From Kribbella sp. NBC_01245 (GTDB taxonomy: Bacteria > Actinomycetota > Actinomycetes > Propionibacteriales > Kribbellaceae), in NCBI RefSeq assembly GCF_036226525.1, contig NZ_CP108487.1:7812001-7876000 (forward strand): a DNA stretch of 64,000 nt. The letters are read 5' to 3'. Shown here one piece after another: positions 18,486 to 26,975 of the stretch. The notes under the pieces are model-generated. The model made no database searches. It was given only the letters and a program-made list of their open reading frames with translations, and was not told where the DNA came from. A program made the translations under genes and the position numbers. Numbering within the stretch: the stretch's first letter is position 1; every line of letters begins with the position of its first letter.

Positions 18486-18566
18486 GGTGGAAAAGGGTAA
18501 ATGTCGTCGGTGCGCGCCGATAGCATTAGAGCTGACACTTGTCCATAGAAGGGCTGCGACCTCCTC

Positions 18567-19448
18567 GTGCGCATCGACCTGCACACCCATTCGAACCGCT
18601 CGGACGGTACCGCGCCGGTCGCTGACCTGATCGCGAAGGCCAAACGGGAGGGCCTGGACGTGATCGCGGTGACCGATCACGACACGGCCGACGGCTGGGT
18701 CGAGGGGCGCATGGCCGCGGAGGAGGTCGGAGTCGGCTTCGTGCCGGGGATCGAGATCTCCTGCAAGCTCAACGGCACCAGCGTGCATCTTTTGGGGTAC
18801 ATGCCTGATCCGTCGTTCGGGCCGCTGTCCGACGAGCTGACCTTGGTTCGCGAGGGCCGGACCGACCGGGTGCCCGCGATCGTTGCCCGCCTCAACGCGG
18901 TCGGCGTCAGCCTGACGGTCGACGAGGTGCTGGCCCAGGCGACCGGGACGCCGTCCGTCGGGCGGCCGCACGTCGCGGACGCGCTCGTCGCGAACGGCAC
19001 GGTCGCGAACCGTGGCGAGGCGTTCGACCGGTTCCTGGCCGACGGACGTCCCGGACATGTCACGCACTATGCGATCGAGCCGGGCCGGGCCATCGAGATC
19101 GTGCGCGCCGCCGGTGGTGTGCCGGTGATCGCGCATCCGTGGGGCCGGTCGAGCCATCGGGTGCTCAAACCCGAGGTGATCGAGCGGCTCGTCACCGACC
19201 ACGGCCTGGCAGGGTTGGAGGTCGACCATCAGGACCATTCACCCTCGTCGCGCGAGATGTTGCGCGGGATCGCGAAAGAGCTCGGCCTGATCGTGACCGG
19301 GTCCAGCGACCACCACGGCCTGGGCAAGGTCGATCACGAGCTCGGCGTGAACACCACCGCATTGGATCAGTTCGAGTTGCTGCTCGCGCTGGCCAAGTCG
19401 AATGCCGCGGCGAGTGCGGCCAACCCACCAGAGGCCTATCTGCCGTGA
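18567..19448 (+). CDS. PHP-domain metal-dependent phosphoesterase (RNase AM/TrpH-like)
   Basis: Protein of 293 residues with the PHP metal-binding motifs: DLHTHSNRSDG at the N-terminus, VTDHDTADGW, AHPWG and GSSDHHG. The family includes YciV/TrpH (RNase AM, a 5'-3' exoribonuclease acting on 5'-phosphorylated ends); activity on nucleotides or RNA is therefore plausible. GTG start at 18567. Its stop overlaps the GTG of the MarC gene (GTGA), implying an operon PHP-MarC-nuclease. Confidence 0.88.
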   Translation: MRIDLHTHSNRSDGTAPVADLIAKAKREGLDVIAVTDHDTADGWVEGRMAAEEVGVGFVPGIEISCKLNGTSVHLLGYMPDPSFGPLSDELTLVREGRTDRVPAIVARLNAVGVSLTVDEVLAQATGTPSVGRPHVADALVANGTVANRGEAFDRFLADGRPGHVTHYAIEPGRAIEIVRAAGGVPVIAHPWGRSSHRVLKPEVIERLVTDHGLAGLEVDHQDHSPSSREMLRGIAKELGLIVTGSSDHHGLGKVDHELGVNTTALDQFELLLALAKSNAAASAANPPEAYLP

Positions 19449-20062
19449 ACGACGTCATCAACCTCGGCCTGCTGTCGGAGGTCTTCGTCACGCTGTTCGT
19501 GATCATGGACCCGCCTGGCACCGTGCCGGTCTTCATCTCGCTGACCGCCGGTCAGTCCCGCGCGGTGCGTAAAAAGGCCGCCTGGCAGGCCGTATCCGTC
19601 GCCTTCGGCGTGATCGTGGTCTTCGCCGCCTTCGGCCAGCAGATCCTGCACAACATGGGCATCACGCTGCCCGCCCTGCAGGCCGCCGGCGGTCTGCTGC
19701 TCCTGCTGATCGCGCTGCAACTGCTGACCGACACCGCCGAGGACCCGGTCCAGACCAAGAACGTCAACATCGCTTTCGTTCCCTTGGGTACGCCGTTGCT
19801 GGCCGGTCCTGGTGCGATCGTTGCCACGATGGTCTTCGTGCAGCGAGCCGACGGGTCGTTGCCGGACGTGGTCGCCATTTCGGTTGGCATCGTGCTGATC
19901 CACTTCGTGATGTGGCTGACGCTGCGCTTCTCCGGCCTGATCATGAAGGTGCTCGGCGAGAACGGCGTTCTCCTGGTCACCCGGATCGCCGGTTTGTTGC
20001 TGAGCGCAATCGCCGTCCAGTTGGTCGCCGACGCGGTCGCCGACTTCATCCGGGCGGGCTGA
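19445..20062 (+). CDS. MarC-family integral membrane protein
   Basis: Protein of 205 residues with six hydrophobic segments and the family blocks VIMDPPGTVPVFISLTAGQS, FVPLGTPLLAGPGAI and TRIAGLLLSAIAVQ. The function of MarC proteins is not established; they were once linked to antibiotic resistance without good support. GTG 19445 overlaps the PHP stop. It is the middle gene of a three-gene cluster. Confidence 0.9.
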   Translation: MNDVINLGLLSEVFVTLFVIMDPPGTVPVFISLTAGQSRAVRKKAAWQAVSVAFGVIVVFAAFGQQILHNMGITLPALQAAGGLLLLLIALQLLTDTAEDPVQTKNVNIAFVPLGTPLLAGPGAIVATMVFVQRADGSLPDVVAISVGIVLIHFVMWLTLRFSGLIMKVLGENGVLLVTRIAGLLLSAIAVQLVADAVADFIRAG

Positions 20063-20065
20063 GGC

Positions 20066-20947
20066 ATGCTGCCCGGGATGCCGGCACGGCTCTTCGTCGC
20101 CACCCCGACCAAACTGCTGAACTTCGCCGACTGCAAGCGGAAATACCGCTACACGTACCTCGAGACCCCGCGTCCGCCCAAAGGTCCCGCGTGGGCGCAC
20201 AACACGGTGGGCGCCACGGTGCATGAGACCCTCGCGGACTTTTGGCGTTGGCCTTCCGGACGACGTACGGCGGTCGAAGCGGTCAACCGGCTCCGGTCGA
20301 GTTGGCGGCACGAGGGCTTCCGCGACGAGGACCAGTCGGCCCGTTGGCGCGAGCGTGCCGCGGACATGGTCGGCCTCTACCTCAAGGACATCGACCCGTA
20401 CTTCGAGCCAAGAGGCGTCGAGCGCACGGTCTCGTTCACGACTGCCCGCGCCAGCCTGCGCGGCCGGGTCGACCGGATCGACGAGCGGCCCGCCCGCGAC
20501 GGTAGTGGCGGCACGGAGCTGGCGATCGTCGACTACAAGACGGGCCGTCGCCCGCTGACGCCGACCGACGCGCGGTCTTCTTTGGCGATGGCGCTGTACG
20601 TCCTTGGCGCGCGCCGCGTCCTCCGCCGAGCGTGTACGCGCGTGGAGCTGCACCACCTCCCGACCAACACGATCGCCGCCGCCGACCACGACGACGAGTC
20701 GCTCGCCCGGCACCAGCGCCGCGCCGAGTCCATCGCCGACGACGCGGCCGCCGCCGAAGCCCGCTGGCACGCCGGCCTCACCCCAGCCGAAGCCGACGAG
20801 CTCTTCCCACCCGAGCCGTCCGCTCTGTGCGGCTGGTGCGATTTCGCCCGCATCTGTCCCCAAGGCCGCCGAGCCGCCCCCACCAAAGAGCCGTGGGCCG
20901 GCCTCGACGAGGGCGACGGCCCACCCCTCATCACCGACGACCTCTGA
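20066..20947 (+). CDS. Stand-alone RecB-type PD-(D/E)XK nuclease with Fe-S cysteines
   Basis: Protein of 293 residues resembling the RecB/Cas4/AddB nuclease module. Active-site motifs are GRVDRID (around residue 134) and IVDYKTG (around 155). Four cysteines are placed as for a [4Fe-4S] cluster: Cys23 (FADCKRKY) and three near 255-264 (LCGWCDFARICPQG). No helicase domain is attached. It follows MarC by three bases in the same operon. DNA end-processing is likely; the pathway is unknown. Confidence 0.87.
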   Translation: MLPGMPARLFVATPTKLLNFADCKRKYRYTYLETPRPPKGPAWAHNTVGATVHETLADFWRWPSGRRTAVEAVNRLRSSWRHEGFRDEDQSARWRERAADMVGLYLKDIDPYFEPRGVERTVSFTTARASLRGRVDRIDERPARDGSGGTELAIVDYKTGRRPLTPTDARSSLAMALYVLGARRVLRRACTRVELHHLPTNTIAAADHDDESLARHQRRAESIADDAAAAEARWHAGLTPAEADELFPPEPSALCGWCDFARICPQGRRAAPTKEPWAGLDEGDGPPLITDDL

Positions 20948-20973
20948 CCACCTCAGCGGTCTTCGGAATCGGG

Positions 20974-21003
20974 TTGACGGGTTTGTGCGGGCGGGCGTAG
21001 CGT
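20974..21003 (+). promoter_or_regulatory. Weak candidate promoter for ABC exporter operon
   Basis: TTGACG and TAGCGT are separated by 18 bases in the 180-base gap upstream of the ABC-2 operon. They match a housekeeping-sigma promoter only moderately, and the leader would be about 115 bases. Confidence 0.3.
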
Positions 21004-21129
21004 CCCAGGTCTTCCTTTGACAATTGGCACGGCCGCCATCCGTGCCGCAACAGTGGTGTCCTAACCCCCGGGTCCTGACGGATTCGGGGTATTCGCGCGT
21101 GCTCTTATTTCCTTGGGAAGGAGGTTTTG

Positions 21130-21927
21130 ATGGGGTTGTACTGGTCGATCGCGACACGCTCGTTTCGCCGCTTCTCGACCTACCGGATCGCGACGGCGTC
21201 CGGGATCTTCACGAATACCGTGTTCGGCTTCATCTTCTGCGGGGTCTACCTGACCCTGTGGGATCTGCGGCCTGGCCTAGGTGGGTACGACGTCTCCAAC
21301 GCGATCACCTTCGTCTGGCTGCAACAAGGTTTGCTGATGCCAGTGGGAATCTTCGGCGCCTCCACCACGAGCGAGCTGGGTGAGCGGGTCCGGACCGGCG
21401 AGATTGCCGTGGACCTCTACCGGCCGGCACACCTGATGGCCTGGTGGATGTCGATCGACGCGGGCCGGGCGGGCTTCCAGTTGCTGGTGCGCGGGGGAGT
21501 GCCGTTGCTGGTCGGCGGACTCGTCTTCGACCTGACCTTCCCATCCGAACTGCTGCAGTGGCTCGGGTTCGTCGTGGCGGTGTCCTTCGGGATCACGGTG
21601 AGCTTCGGTCTGCGGTATCTGGTGGCGTTGTCGGGCTTCTGGATCACCGATTCCAGGGGCGTGGAGAACTTCGCGATGGTGCTCTCGCTGTTCTTCTCCG
21701 GCAGCATTCTGCCGCTGGTGGTCTTTCCCGGCTGGATCGGTGAAGTGGCCCGCTCGAGTCCATGGGCGGCGACTCTGCAGGTGCCGGTCGACGTCTGGCT
21801 CGGGCGGAATCCGGGTGGTCTCGCCAGCGCGTTGTGGTTCCAGCTCGGCTGGATCGCCGTACTGCTGACGGCCGGTTGGCTGGTCACGTCGGTCGCGACG
21901 CGCCGGGTGGTGATCCAGGGTGGCTGA
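21130..21927 (+). CDS. ABC-2 type permease (COG4587-like)
   Basis: Membrane protein of 265 residues with six hydrophobic segments, of the uncharacterised ABC-2 permease group that occurs as two permeases plus an ATPase. ATG 21130 has AAGGAGG upstream with good spacing. It overlaps the second permease by eight bases. The probable role is export of an unknown substrate, possibly a lipid-like or antimicrobial compound. Confidence 0.82.
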   Translation: MGLYWSIATRSFRRFSTYRIATASGIFTNTVFGFIFCGVYLTLWDLRPGLGGYDVSNAITFVWLQQGLLMPVGIFGASTTSELGERVRTGEIAVDLYRPAHLMAWWMSIDAGRAGFQLLVRGGVPLLVGGLVFDLTFPSELLQWLGFVVAVSFGITVSFGLRYLVALSGFWITDSRGVENFAMVLSLFFSGSILPLVVFPGWIGEVARSSPWAATLQVPVDVWLGRNPGGLASALWFQLGWIAVLLTAGWLVTSVATRRVVIQGG

Positions 21928-22762
21928 GCCTCGAGCACTTCGGCGTTGGTCGCAGCAGGTGCTGCTCTGGCCGGCGCAGTACTGGATGCTGATTCGGATG
22001 TGGGTTCGCTCCGCGCTGGCCTATCCGTTGTCGTTCGTGCTGATGCTGATCAGCGGCATGCTCATCACCGGTACGGACTTCTTCGCGGTGCTGATGATGT
22101 TCTCGCACATCACTGCATTCGGTGGGTTCACGCTCGGCGAGATGGCTCTGCTCTACGCGACGGCCGCGATGGCCCTCGGTATCGCGGACCTCGTCACCGG
22201 CTCGATCGAACGCGTCGGCCAGCGGATCCGAAGCGGCGAACTCGACGTCTACCTGATCCGCCCGGTGCCGGCCTTCATCCAGGCCGCCGCGGACAACTTC
22301 GCGCTGCGCCGGCTCGGCCGTCCGATGCAGGCGAGTGGCGTACTGATCTTCGCCCTGGTGAGTCTTGACCTGGATTGGACCCTGGCCAAGATCGCCCTGC
22401 TCGTCTTGTCGATGATCACCGGCAGCATCATCTTCGCCACGATCTTCGTGCTGGGAGCGGCATTCCAGTTCGTGGCGATCGACTCGGCGGAGCTGGCGAA
22501 CTCGTTCACCTATGGCGGCCAGCAGCTGACGCAGTACCCGCTGGCCATCTTCGGCAAGGAGATCCTGCGCGCGGTCACCTTCGTCGTACCGCTTGCCTTC
22601 GTCAACTACTACCCGGTGCTGTATGTCCTCGGGAAGCCGGCGCCACTCGGCCTGCCCTCCTGGACCGGACTGCTGGCAGCACCCGTCGCCGCGCTGATGG
22701 TCGTGGTGGCATCACTGGCCTGGCGGGGCGGACTCCGTCGATACCGAAGCACCGGGAGCTGA
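21920..22762 (+). CDS. ABC-2 type permease (COG3694/DUF990-like)
   Basis: Second permease, 280 residues, with six membrane segments and the cytoplasmic element RIRSGELDVYLIRPVPAF, which parallels RVRTGEIAVDLYRPAHLM in the partner permease. GTG 21920 overlaps the previous gene. Together they probably form a heterodimeric exporter channel. Confidence 0.83.
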   Translation: MAEPRALRRWSQQVLLWPAQYWMLIRMWVRSALAYPLSFVLMLISGMLITGTDFFAVLMMFSHITAFGGFTLGEMALLYATAAMALGIADLVTGSIERVGQRIRSGELDVYLIRPVPAFIQAAADNFALRRLGRPMQASGVLIFALVSLDLDWTLAKIALLVLSMITGSIIFATIFVLGAAFQFVAIDSAELANSFTYGGQQLTQYPLAIFGKEILRAVTFVVPLAFVNYYPVLYVLGKPAPLGLPSWTGLLAAPVAALMVVVASLAWRGGLRRYRSTGS

Positions 22763-22764
22763 CC

Positions 22765-23721
22765 ATGCCAACCAATGAACCTGTGATCGAGCTCGATAAC
22801 GTGTCGCGGGCGTTCACCGTCCGGTCCCGGGTGGGGTTGCGCCGGACCAGCCGTGAGGTCCGGGCCGTCGACGGCCTGTCCTTCTCGGTCCAACCCGGCG
22901 AGATCGTCGGCTATATCGGCCCGAACGGTGCCGGCAAATCCACCACCATCAAAATGCTCACGGGCATCCTCGTACCGTCCGGCGGCTCGATCCGCGTGGC
23001 AGGAGTCGACCCGTCACGGCACCGGCTGAAGCTGGCCAAACGCATCGGCGTGGTCTTCGGGCAGCGCACGACCTTGTGGTGGGACCTGCCCCTGCGCGAC
23101 TCGTTCGCCGTGCTGCGCAAGCTGTACGACGTCCCGAAGGCGCGCCACGAGGAGAACCTGGCCACCTTCGTCGAACTGCTCGACCTCGGCGACCTCCTCG
23201 ACGTACCCGTGCGGCAGTTGTCCCTCGGCCAGCGCATGCGCGGCGACATCGCGGCCGCCCTGCTGCACGACCCGGAGATCGTCTACCTGGACGAACCGAC
23301 GATCGGCCTTGACATCATCAGCAAGGCCCGATTGCGCGAATTCCTCAACCAGGTCAACGCCGAACGCCGTACCACTGTCATCCTCACCACCCACGACCTC
23401 GACGACATCGAGGCCCTCTGCACCCGGGTGATGGTGATCGACCACGGGCACAAGGTGTACGACGGCACGCTCGAAGGCCTTCGAGCCAGCCAAGGCGCCC
23501 CGCGAACGCTGGTGGTCGATCTAGCCGCCTCGACCGATCCGATCAGCATCGACGGCGCCACCGTGATCAAGGTCGATGGTCCTCGCCAATGGCTCTCCTT
23601 CCCGGCCGGCACCTCCGCCGCCCCACTCGTAGCCCAGGTAGCCGCCAACTACCCCCTCGTCGACCTCTCCGTAGCCGAACCCAGCATCGAAGAAGTAATC
23701 GCCCGCATCTACGCCTCCTAG
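22765..23721 (+). CDS. ABC exporter ATP-binding protein (COG4586-like)
   Basis: ATPase of 318 residues. Walker A is GPNGAGKSTT, the signature LSLGQRMRGDIAAALL, and Walker B IVYLDEPTIGLD, followed by TTHDLDDIE. An N-terminal insertion before Walker A (RVGLRRTSREVRAVDGL) is typical of the COG4586 group. ATG 22765 lies three bases after the permease stop. The energy-coupling subunit of the 21130-23721 exporter. Confidence 0.93.
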   Translation: MPTNEPVIELDNVSRAFTVRSRVGLRRTSREVRAVDGLSFSVQPGEIVGYIGPNGAGKSTTIKMLTGILVPSGGSIRVAGVDPSRHRLKLAKRIGVVFGQRTTLWWDLPLRDSFAVLRKLYDVPKARHEENLATFVELLDLGDLLDVPVRQLSLGQRMRGDIAAALLHDPEIVYLDEPTIGLDIISKARLREFLNQVNAERRTTVILTTHDLDDIEALCTRVMVIDHGHKVYDGTLEGLRASQGAPRTLVVDLAASTDPISIDGATVIKVDGPRQWLSFPAGTSAAPLVAQVAANYPLVDLSVAEPSIEEVIARIYAS

Positions 23722-23723
23722 CC

Positions 23724-23821
23724 CAAGTCGCCCCCACCCGAGTCGCCCCACCCGAGTCGGCTCGGCCCGAGTCGGCTCGCCCGAGTGGGCACGGACCAAG
23801 TCGGCTCGGCCCGAGTCGGGT
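23724..23821. repeat. Degenerate array of CCCGAGTCGG units
   Basis: About 100 bases between convergent genes consist almost entirely of irregular copies of CCCGAGTCG(G), about eight in all. Pairs such as CCGAG-TCGG-CTCGG can fold into small hairpins. No unique spacers separate the copies, so this is not a CRISPR array. It may act as a terminator region or be an expanding simple repeat. Confidence 0.7.
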
Positions 23822-24136
23822 CTAGTTCAGGTCGGCGACTGAGGCGGCGAAGACGGTCTCGGGGGAGAGGGCGTCCGGGTCCGATCGCCATTTGGCCAGT
23901 ACGTCGGCGTCGGTCTTCTCGTCGAGCAGGCCGACGTTGTCGGCGATGAGGCGGGTGGCTTCGCCGACGCCGATCTCGGTGTAGCTGTAGTCGCTGATGA
24001 AGAAGTAGTCGTGCCGAAGGCCTTCGTTGCGGTGGAACTTGCCGGTGTTGACCACGTAGGACCAGATGTCCTCATCGATCAGCGCCAGCACCCAGACCGA
24101 CCGCTCGTCTTCCTTGGCGAGATAGAGCTTCGTCAT
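23822..24136 (-). CDS. Small protein of unknown function coupled to the RelA/SpoT-like gene
   Basis: Protein of 104 residues, acidic overall, without signal or membrane segment. The centre (WSYVVNTGKFHRNEGLRHDY) and the tail (LAKWRSDPDALSPETVFAAS) do not match a family I know. Its ATG overlaps the stop of the RelA/SpoT-like gene (ATGA), so the two are translated together. By position it could be the antitoxin/immunity partner or an unrelated accessory protein. I cannot assign a function. Confidence 0.7.
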   Translation of the reverse strand: MTKLYLAKEDERSVWVLALIDEDIWSYVVNTGKFHRNEGLRHDYFFISDYSYTEIGVGEATRLIADNVGLLDEKTDADVLAKWRSDPDALSPETVFAASVADLN

Positions 24137-25038
24137 GTGATCATCCTGCCGTCCTGTACGTCACCTCGTGGCCTTCGGGTCGCCCGGTCCGCGGATGGAT
24201 CCGGGGATCGGCCGCTGAATCCGGCGGACCGCTCGGCGGATTGCCCAGCAGACTGCCTGGCAGATTGCTCTGCAGACTGGGTGGGGGATTGTGCGGGAGG
24301 TCGCTCGGCTCGCGAGGTTGCTTGCTTGCCGTAGCACCGCGCCGCAACGGCCACACCGTGGAGCTCGGTGAGCTGCTCGATACCCGTCGGCGTCGCCATC
24401 TCGGCGGACAGCCGGATGCACTCCGCCCGCGCCTCGCTGCGCCGTTGCCCGGGTTGTCGCGGATCACGCTCCACCTCGTACAGCCTGGTCGTTCGCGCTT
24501 TCACCTCAGCCGATTCGGGCGTGTGGAACTGAACCTCCACCTGCTGCCGAGTCGGGTCTCGCATCACGACGTGCACCCCTTTGTACCGGCTGCCGTCGAG
24601 GTAGGAGTGGTGCGCCGAATCGACCGTCCAGCCGCGGTCGACCAACCGATCGACGGTCTGGCGGGTCGAGTCCACCAGCGTGTCCGGTGAGGTGGCCAGG
24701 ACGGTATAACGCAGGACGTCATCGGTCAGCGCCGGGCGTTTTCGCTGGGACGCCGTCCAGAACTTACGCGCCAGCGACTCCGGCCCCTTGACCCGATGAT
24801 CGAGCTGGTGGGCTTTGTCGCCAGGCTGGATCGCCGCGACGAGATCCGCGGTGACCTGGTCATGCCGCCCGATGGCGGATCGCAGCAGTCCGAGTGCTTG
24901 TCCTGTCGCACGCGGGCCGAAGGCGGTCACAAGCTCCGCCTTCGTAGGCAGCGGATCACCCCAATCGAGCGGATGGTGCCGGGACATCAAGGTATGCAGC
25001 GCCGCCGGCTCGGGCAGCTGGTGGAATGGCTCGGACAT
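24133..25038 (-). CDS. RelA/SpoT-like nucleotidyltransferase-domain protein, candidate toxin
   Basis: Protein of 301 residues in three parts. Residues 1-75 look helical. Residues 80-195 carry a pattern of the ppGpp-synthetase-like fold: HRVKGPESLARKF (81-93), TDDVLRYTVL (105-114), SRYKGVHVV (150-158) and QVEVQFHTPES (166-176, with Glu168 where RelA has the glutamate of EIQIRT). The DxxLRYTV and QFHTPES variants recall the RelA/SpoT-like domains of polymorphic and phage-borne toxins rather than housekeeping Rel. Residues 245-295 are a low-complexity Ser/Ala/Gln tail. ATG 25038 follows AGGGGG. It is coupled to the 104-residue gene. Toxicity or pyrophosphokinase activity is inferred. Confidence 0.7.
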   Translation of the reverse strand: MSEPFHQLPEPAALHTLMSRHHPLDWGDPLPTKAELVTAFGPRATGQALGLLRSAIGRHDQVTADLVAAIQPGDKAHQLDHRVKGPESLARKFWTASQRKRPALTDDVLRYTVLATSPDTLVDSTRQTVDRLVDRGWTVDSAHHSYLDGSRYKGVHVVMRDPTRQQVEVQFHTPESAEVKARTTRLYEVERDPRQPGQRRSEARAECIRLSAEMATPTGIEQLTELHGVAVAARCYGKQATSRAERPPAQSPTQSAEQSARQSAGQSAERSAGFSGRSPDPSADRATRRPRGDVQDGRMIT

Positions 25039-25194
25039 CGGACCCCCTTGGTCGTCTGGTACAGAAAAAATACGAGGATTCGGCCTGCTGCCGTGGGGCT
25101 TTCTCGCGATCTGTGGATAACTCGCTTCCTGATCAGGGACTGGAAAAGTGTGGGAGTGGCCCAACCGGATGGAGGTTCGCGGGGTAGATAGGGT

Positions 25195-25725
25195 GTGGCG
25201 ACGATGATCGATGAGCCGAGCGCATTGACGGCTCCGCCCGATGACGGACCGGAGTTCGTCGAATGGGTCCGGCCGCACCTTCCCGCGATGGCCCGGTTGG
25301 CCGCGCGGCTGGCGGTTGGAGCGGACCGGGACGACATCGTTCAGGAGGCGCTCGCGCGGGCCTGGTCGAAGCGGCAGCAGTACGACGCCACCCGCGGTTC
25401 GGCTTCGGCCTGGTTGATGGCGATCACGGCGGATCAGGCCCGGAAGGCGGCGCGACGGTTACGACCGATCGCCGAGCTCGATGACGAGCGCGCCGAGGCC
25501 GAGGGCGATCCCGTCCGGCTCGCGGATCCGGATGCCCGGATGGACGTCGCCAACGCCTTGACCGGGTTGTCGGAGCGGCAACGGCTCGCGGTCGACTGTT
25601 TCTACTTCGCGGACTTGTCGGTGGCCGACACCGCCGCGGTGATGGGTTGCTCCGAGGGCACCGTCAAATCCACTCTTTCCGACGCGCGGGCCCGCCTGCG
25701 CTCGATGCTGGAGGTCACCGAATGA
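25195..25725 (+). CDS. ECF-type RNA polymerase sigma factor
   Basis: Sigma-70 family factor of 176 residues. Region 2 is DRDDIVQEALARAWSKRQQY followed by ASAWLMAITADQARKAARR. Region 4 is LTGLSERQRLAVDCFYFADL then VMGCSEGTVKSTLSDARARL. It is followed with ATGA overlap by a membrane protein likely to be its anti-sigma or sensor. GTG 25195 or ATG 25204 could be the start; neither has a good ribosome site. It is divergent from the RelA/SpoT-like module. Confidence 0.9.
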   Translation: MATMIDEPSALTAPPDDGPEFVEWVRPHLPAMARLAARLAVGADRDDIVQEALARAWSKRQQYDATRGSASAWLMAITADQARKAARRLRPIAELDDERAEAEGDPVRLADPDARMDVANALTGLSERQRLAVDCFYFADLSVADTAAVMGCSEGTVKSTLSDARARLRSMLEVTE

Positions 25726-26813
25726 ACAGGTCCGACGAGGTCGATGACCTGCTCCGGCAGGCTGGTGCGCACTGGCGTGCGGAACAACCCTCGGCACCTG
25801 AGCCGGATCTCGCCCGCATCACCGGTACGACGCGTGCTCGCGGGCCGCGGCGTTGGGTGCCGGCCCTTGCGGCGGCGAGTGTTGCCGCCATCGCGGCCGG
25901 CGCGCTGATCGTCCTGCCCGGCAACAAACCCGCCGACCCGGCCGCCGTGCCGCCCAACGCGTCCGCGAGCAACGGCAGTAACGGAAGCAACGCGAGCAAC
26001 GGCAACAACGACCTGCGGGTCCGGGACGGGGATCTGGTCGAGGCCGAGGGCAGGGTCATCGCCGCGCCGGGACAGCCGGTGATCTTCTGCGCGCCGTTCG
26101 CCGAGATCCTGATCGGCAAGAAGCCGGGTGACGAGGCTCCGTCGTGCCCGCTCGGCAACCGGGTGGTGCTGACCGGTCTCGACGTCAGCAAGCTGACCGA
26201 TCTGGTCAAGGGCGTGCGGTTCGACTCGATTCGTGTCACCGGTTTGTGGCTCGGCGGCACGATCGCGGTCCAGCAGCAGCTGCCGATCCCCGGCGTCACC
26301 ACCGAGGATCCGACTCAGCCCGACTTCCTCACCGACGTACCGTGTGCGCCGCCGGTCGGAGGCTGGAAACCTGGCACCGGCGAGCAGTTCCCGACGGCCA
26401 TGACCTCGTATGTGAGCAGCCGGCCGGATCAGTTGGCGGAGCTGTGGCTCGGCTGGCCGGACGGTGTTCCGGGTGGCACAGGCGCCACCGCCGGGAACAA
26501 GCCCAGCGTGGCGGTGGTCGAGGTCGTGCAGGGTGACGTCGATCAGGTGCGGACCGATCTGGCCAAGGTGTACCGCGGCAACCTCTGCGTCGCGCGGGGG
26601 AAGTACAGCCAGACTGTCAGTAGGAGCGTGCAGACCCAGCTGGACGCTCTGGTGGGGGACCCGAGCCTCGGGATCAGCAGCGCCGGATCGGTGATGGGCA
26701 GTCGGCGGGCCGAGATCGACCTGACCGTCGTCACCGAGAAGGTGTGGGCGGCGCTGAGCAAGGTTGGCATCGACAAACTCGACCTGCGACCCGCCGTCCG
26801 CCGCATTCGCTGA
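25722..26813 (+). CDS. Single-pass membrane protein, probable anti-sigma partner
   Basis: Protein of 363 residues. A short cytoplasmic N-terminus (NRSDEVDDLLRQAGAHWRAE) precedes one membrane segment (around residues 47-65, PALAAASVAAIAAGALIVL), an Asn/Ser/Gly-rich linker (about residues 80-102), and a large extracytoplasmic part with several cysteines. No zinc-binding HxxxCxxC motif is visible. The anti-sigma role is inferred only from the ATGA coupling to the sigma gene and the topology. Confidence 0.7.
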   Translation: MNRSDEVDDLLRQAGAHWRAEQPSAPEPDLARITGTTRARGPRRWVPALAAASVAAIAAGALIVLPGNKPADPAAVPPNASASNGSNGSNASNGNNDLRVRDGDLVEAEGRVIAAPGQPVIFCAPFAEILIGKKPGDEAPSCPLGNRVVLTGLDVSKLTDLVKGVRFDSIRVTGLWLGGTIAVQQQLPIPGVTTEDPTQPDFLTDVPCAPPVGGWKPGTGEQFPTAMTSYVSSRPDQLAELWLGWPDGVPGGTGATAGNKPSVAVVEVVQGDVDQVRTDLAKVYRGNLCVARGKYSQTVSRSVQTQLDALVGDPSLGISSAGSVMGSRRAEIDLTVVTEKVWAALSKVGIDKLDLRPAVRRIR

Positions 26814-26975
26814 CGGCTCGAACAACGCACAGAGCAACGAGCGGCGGCAAGCTGCTCGACCTGGATCTAACGGTCGGGCCTTGCTGTCGCTCACCCCATT
26901 CGAGGCTCGTCGAAACAATGCCGTCGCATTAGCACCCCGTGCAATCGTGATTCCGGACTCGGCTCGGGGCCGCTA

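Noticed and set aside
23724..23821. Possible CRISPR array
   Set aside because: Units are short and directly adjacent with no unique spacers, and there are no cas genes. The nearby RecB-type nuclease is not enough.
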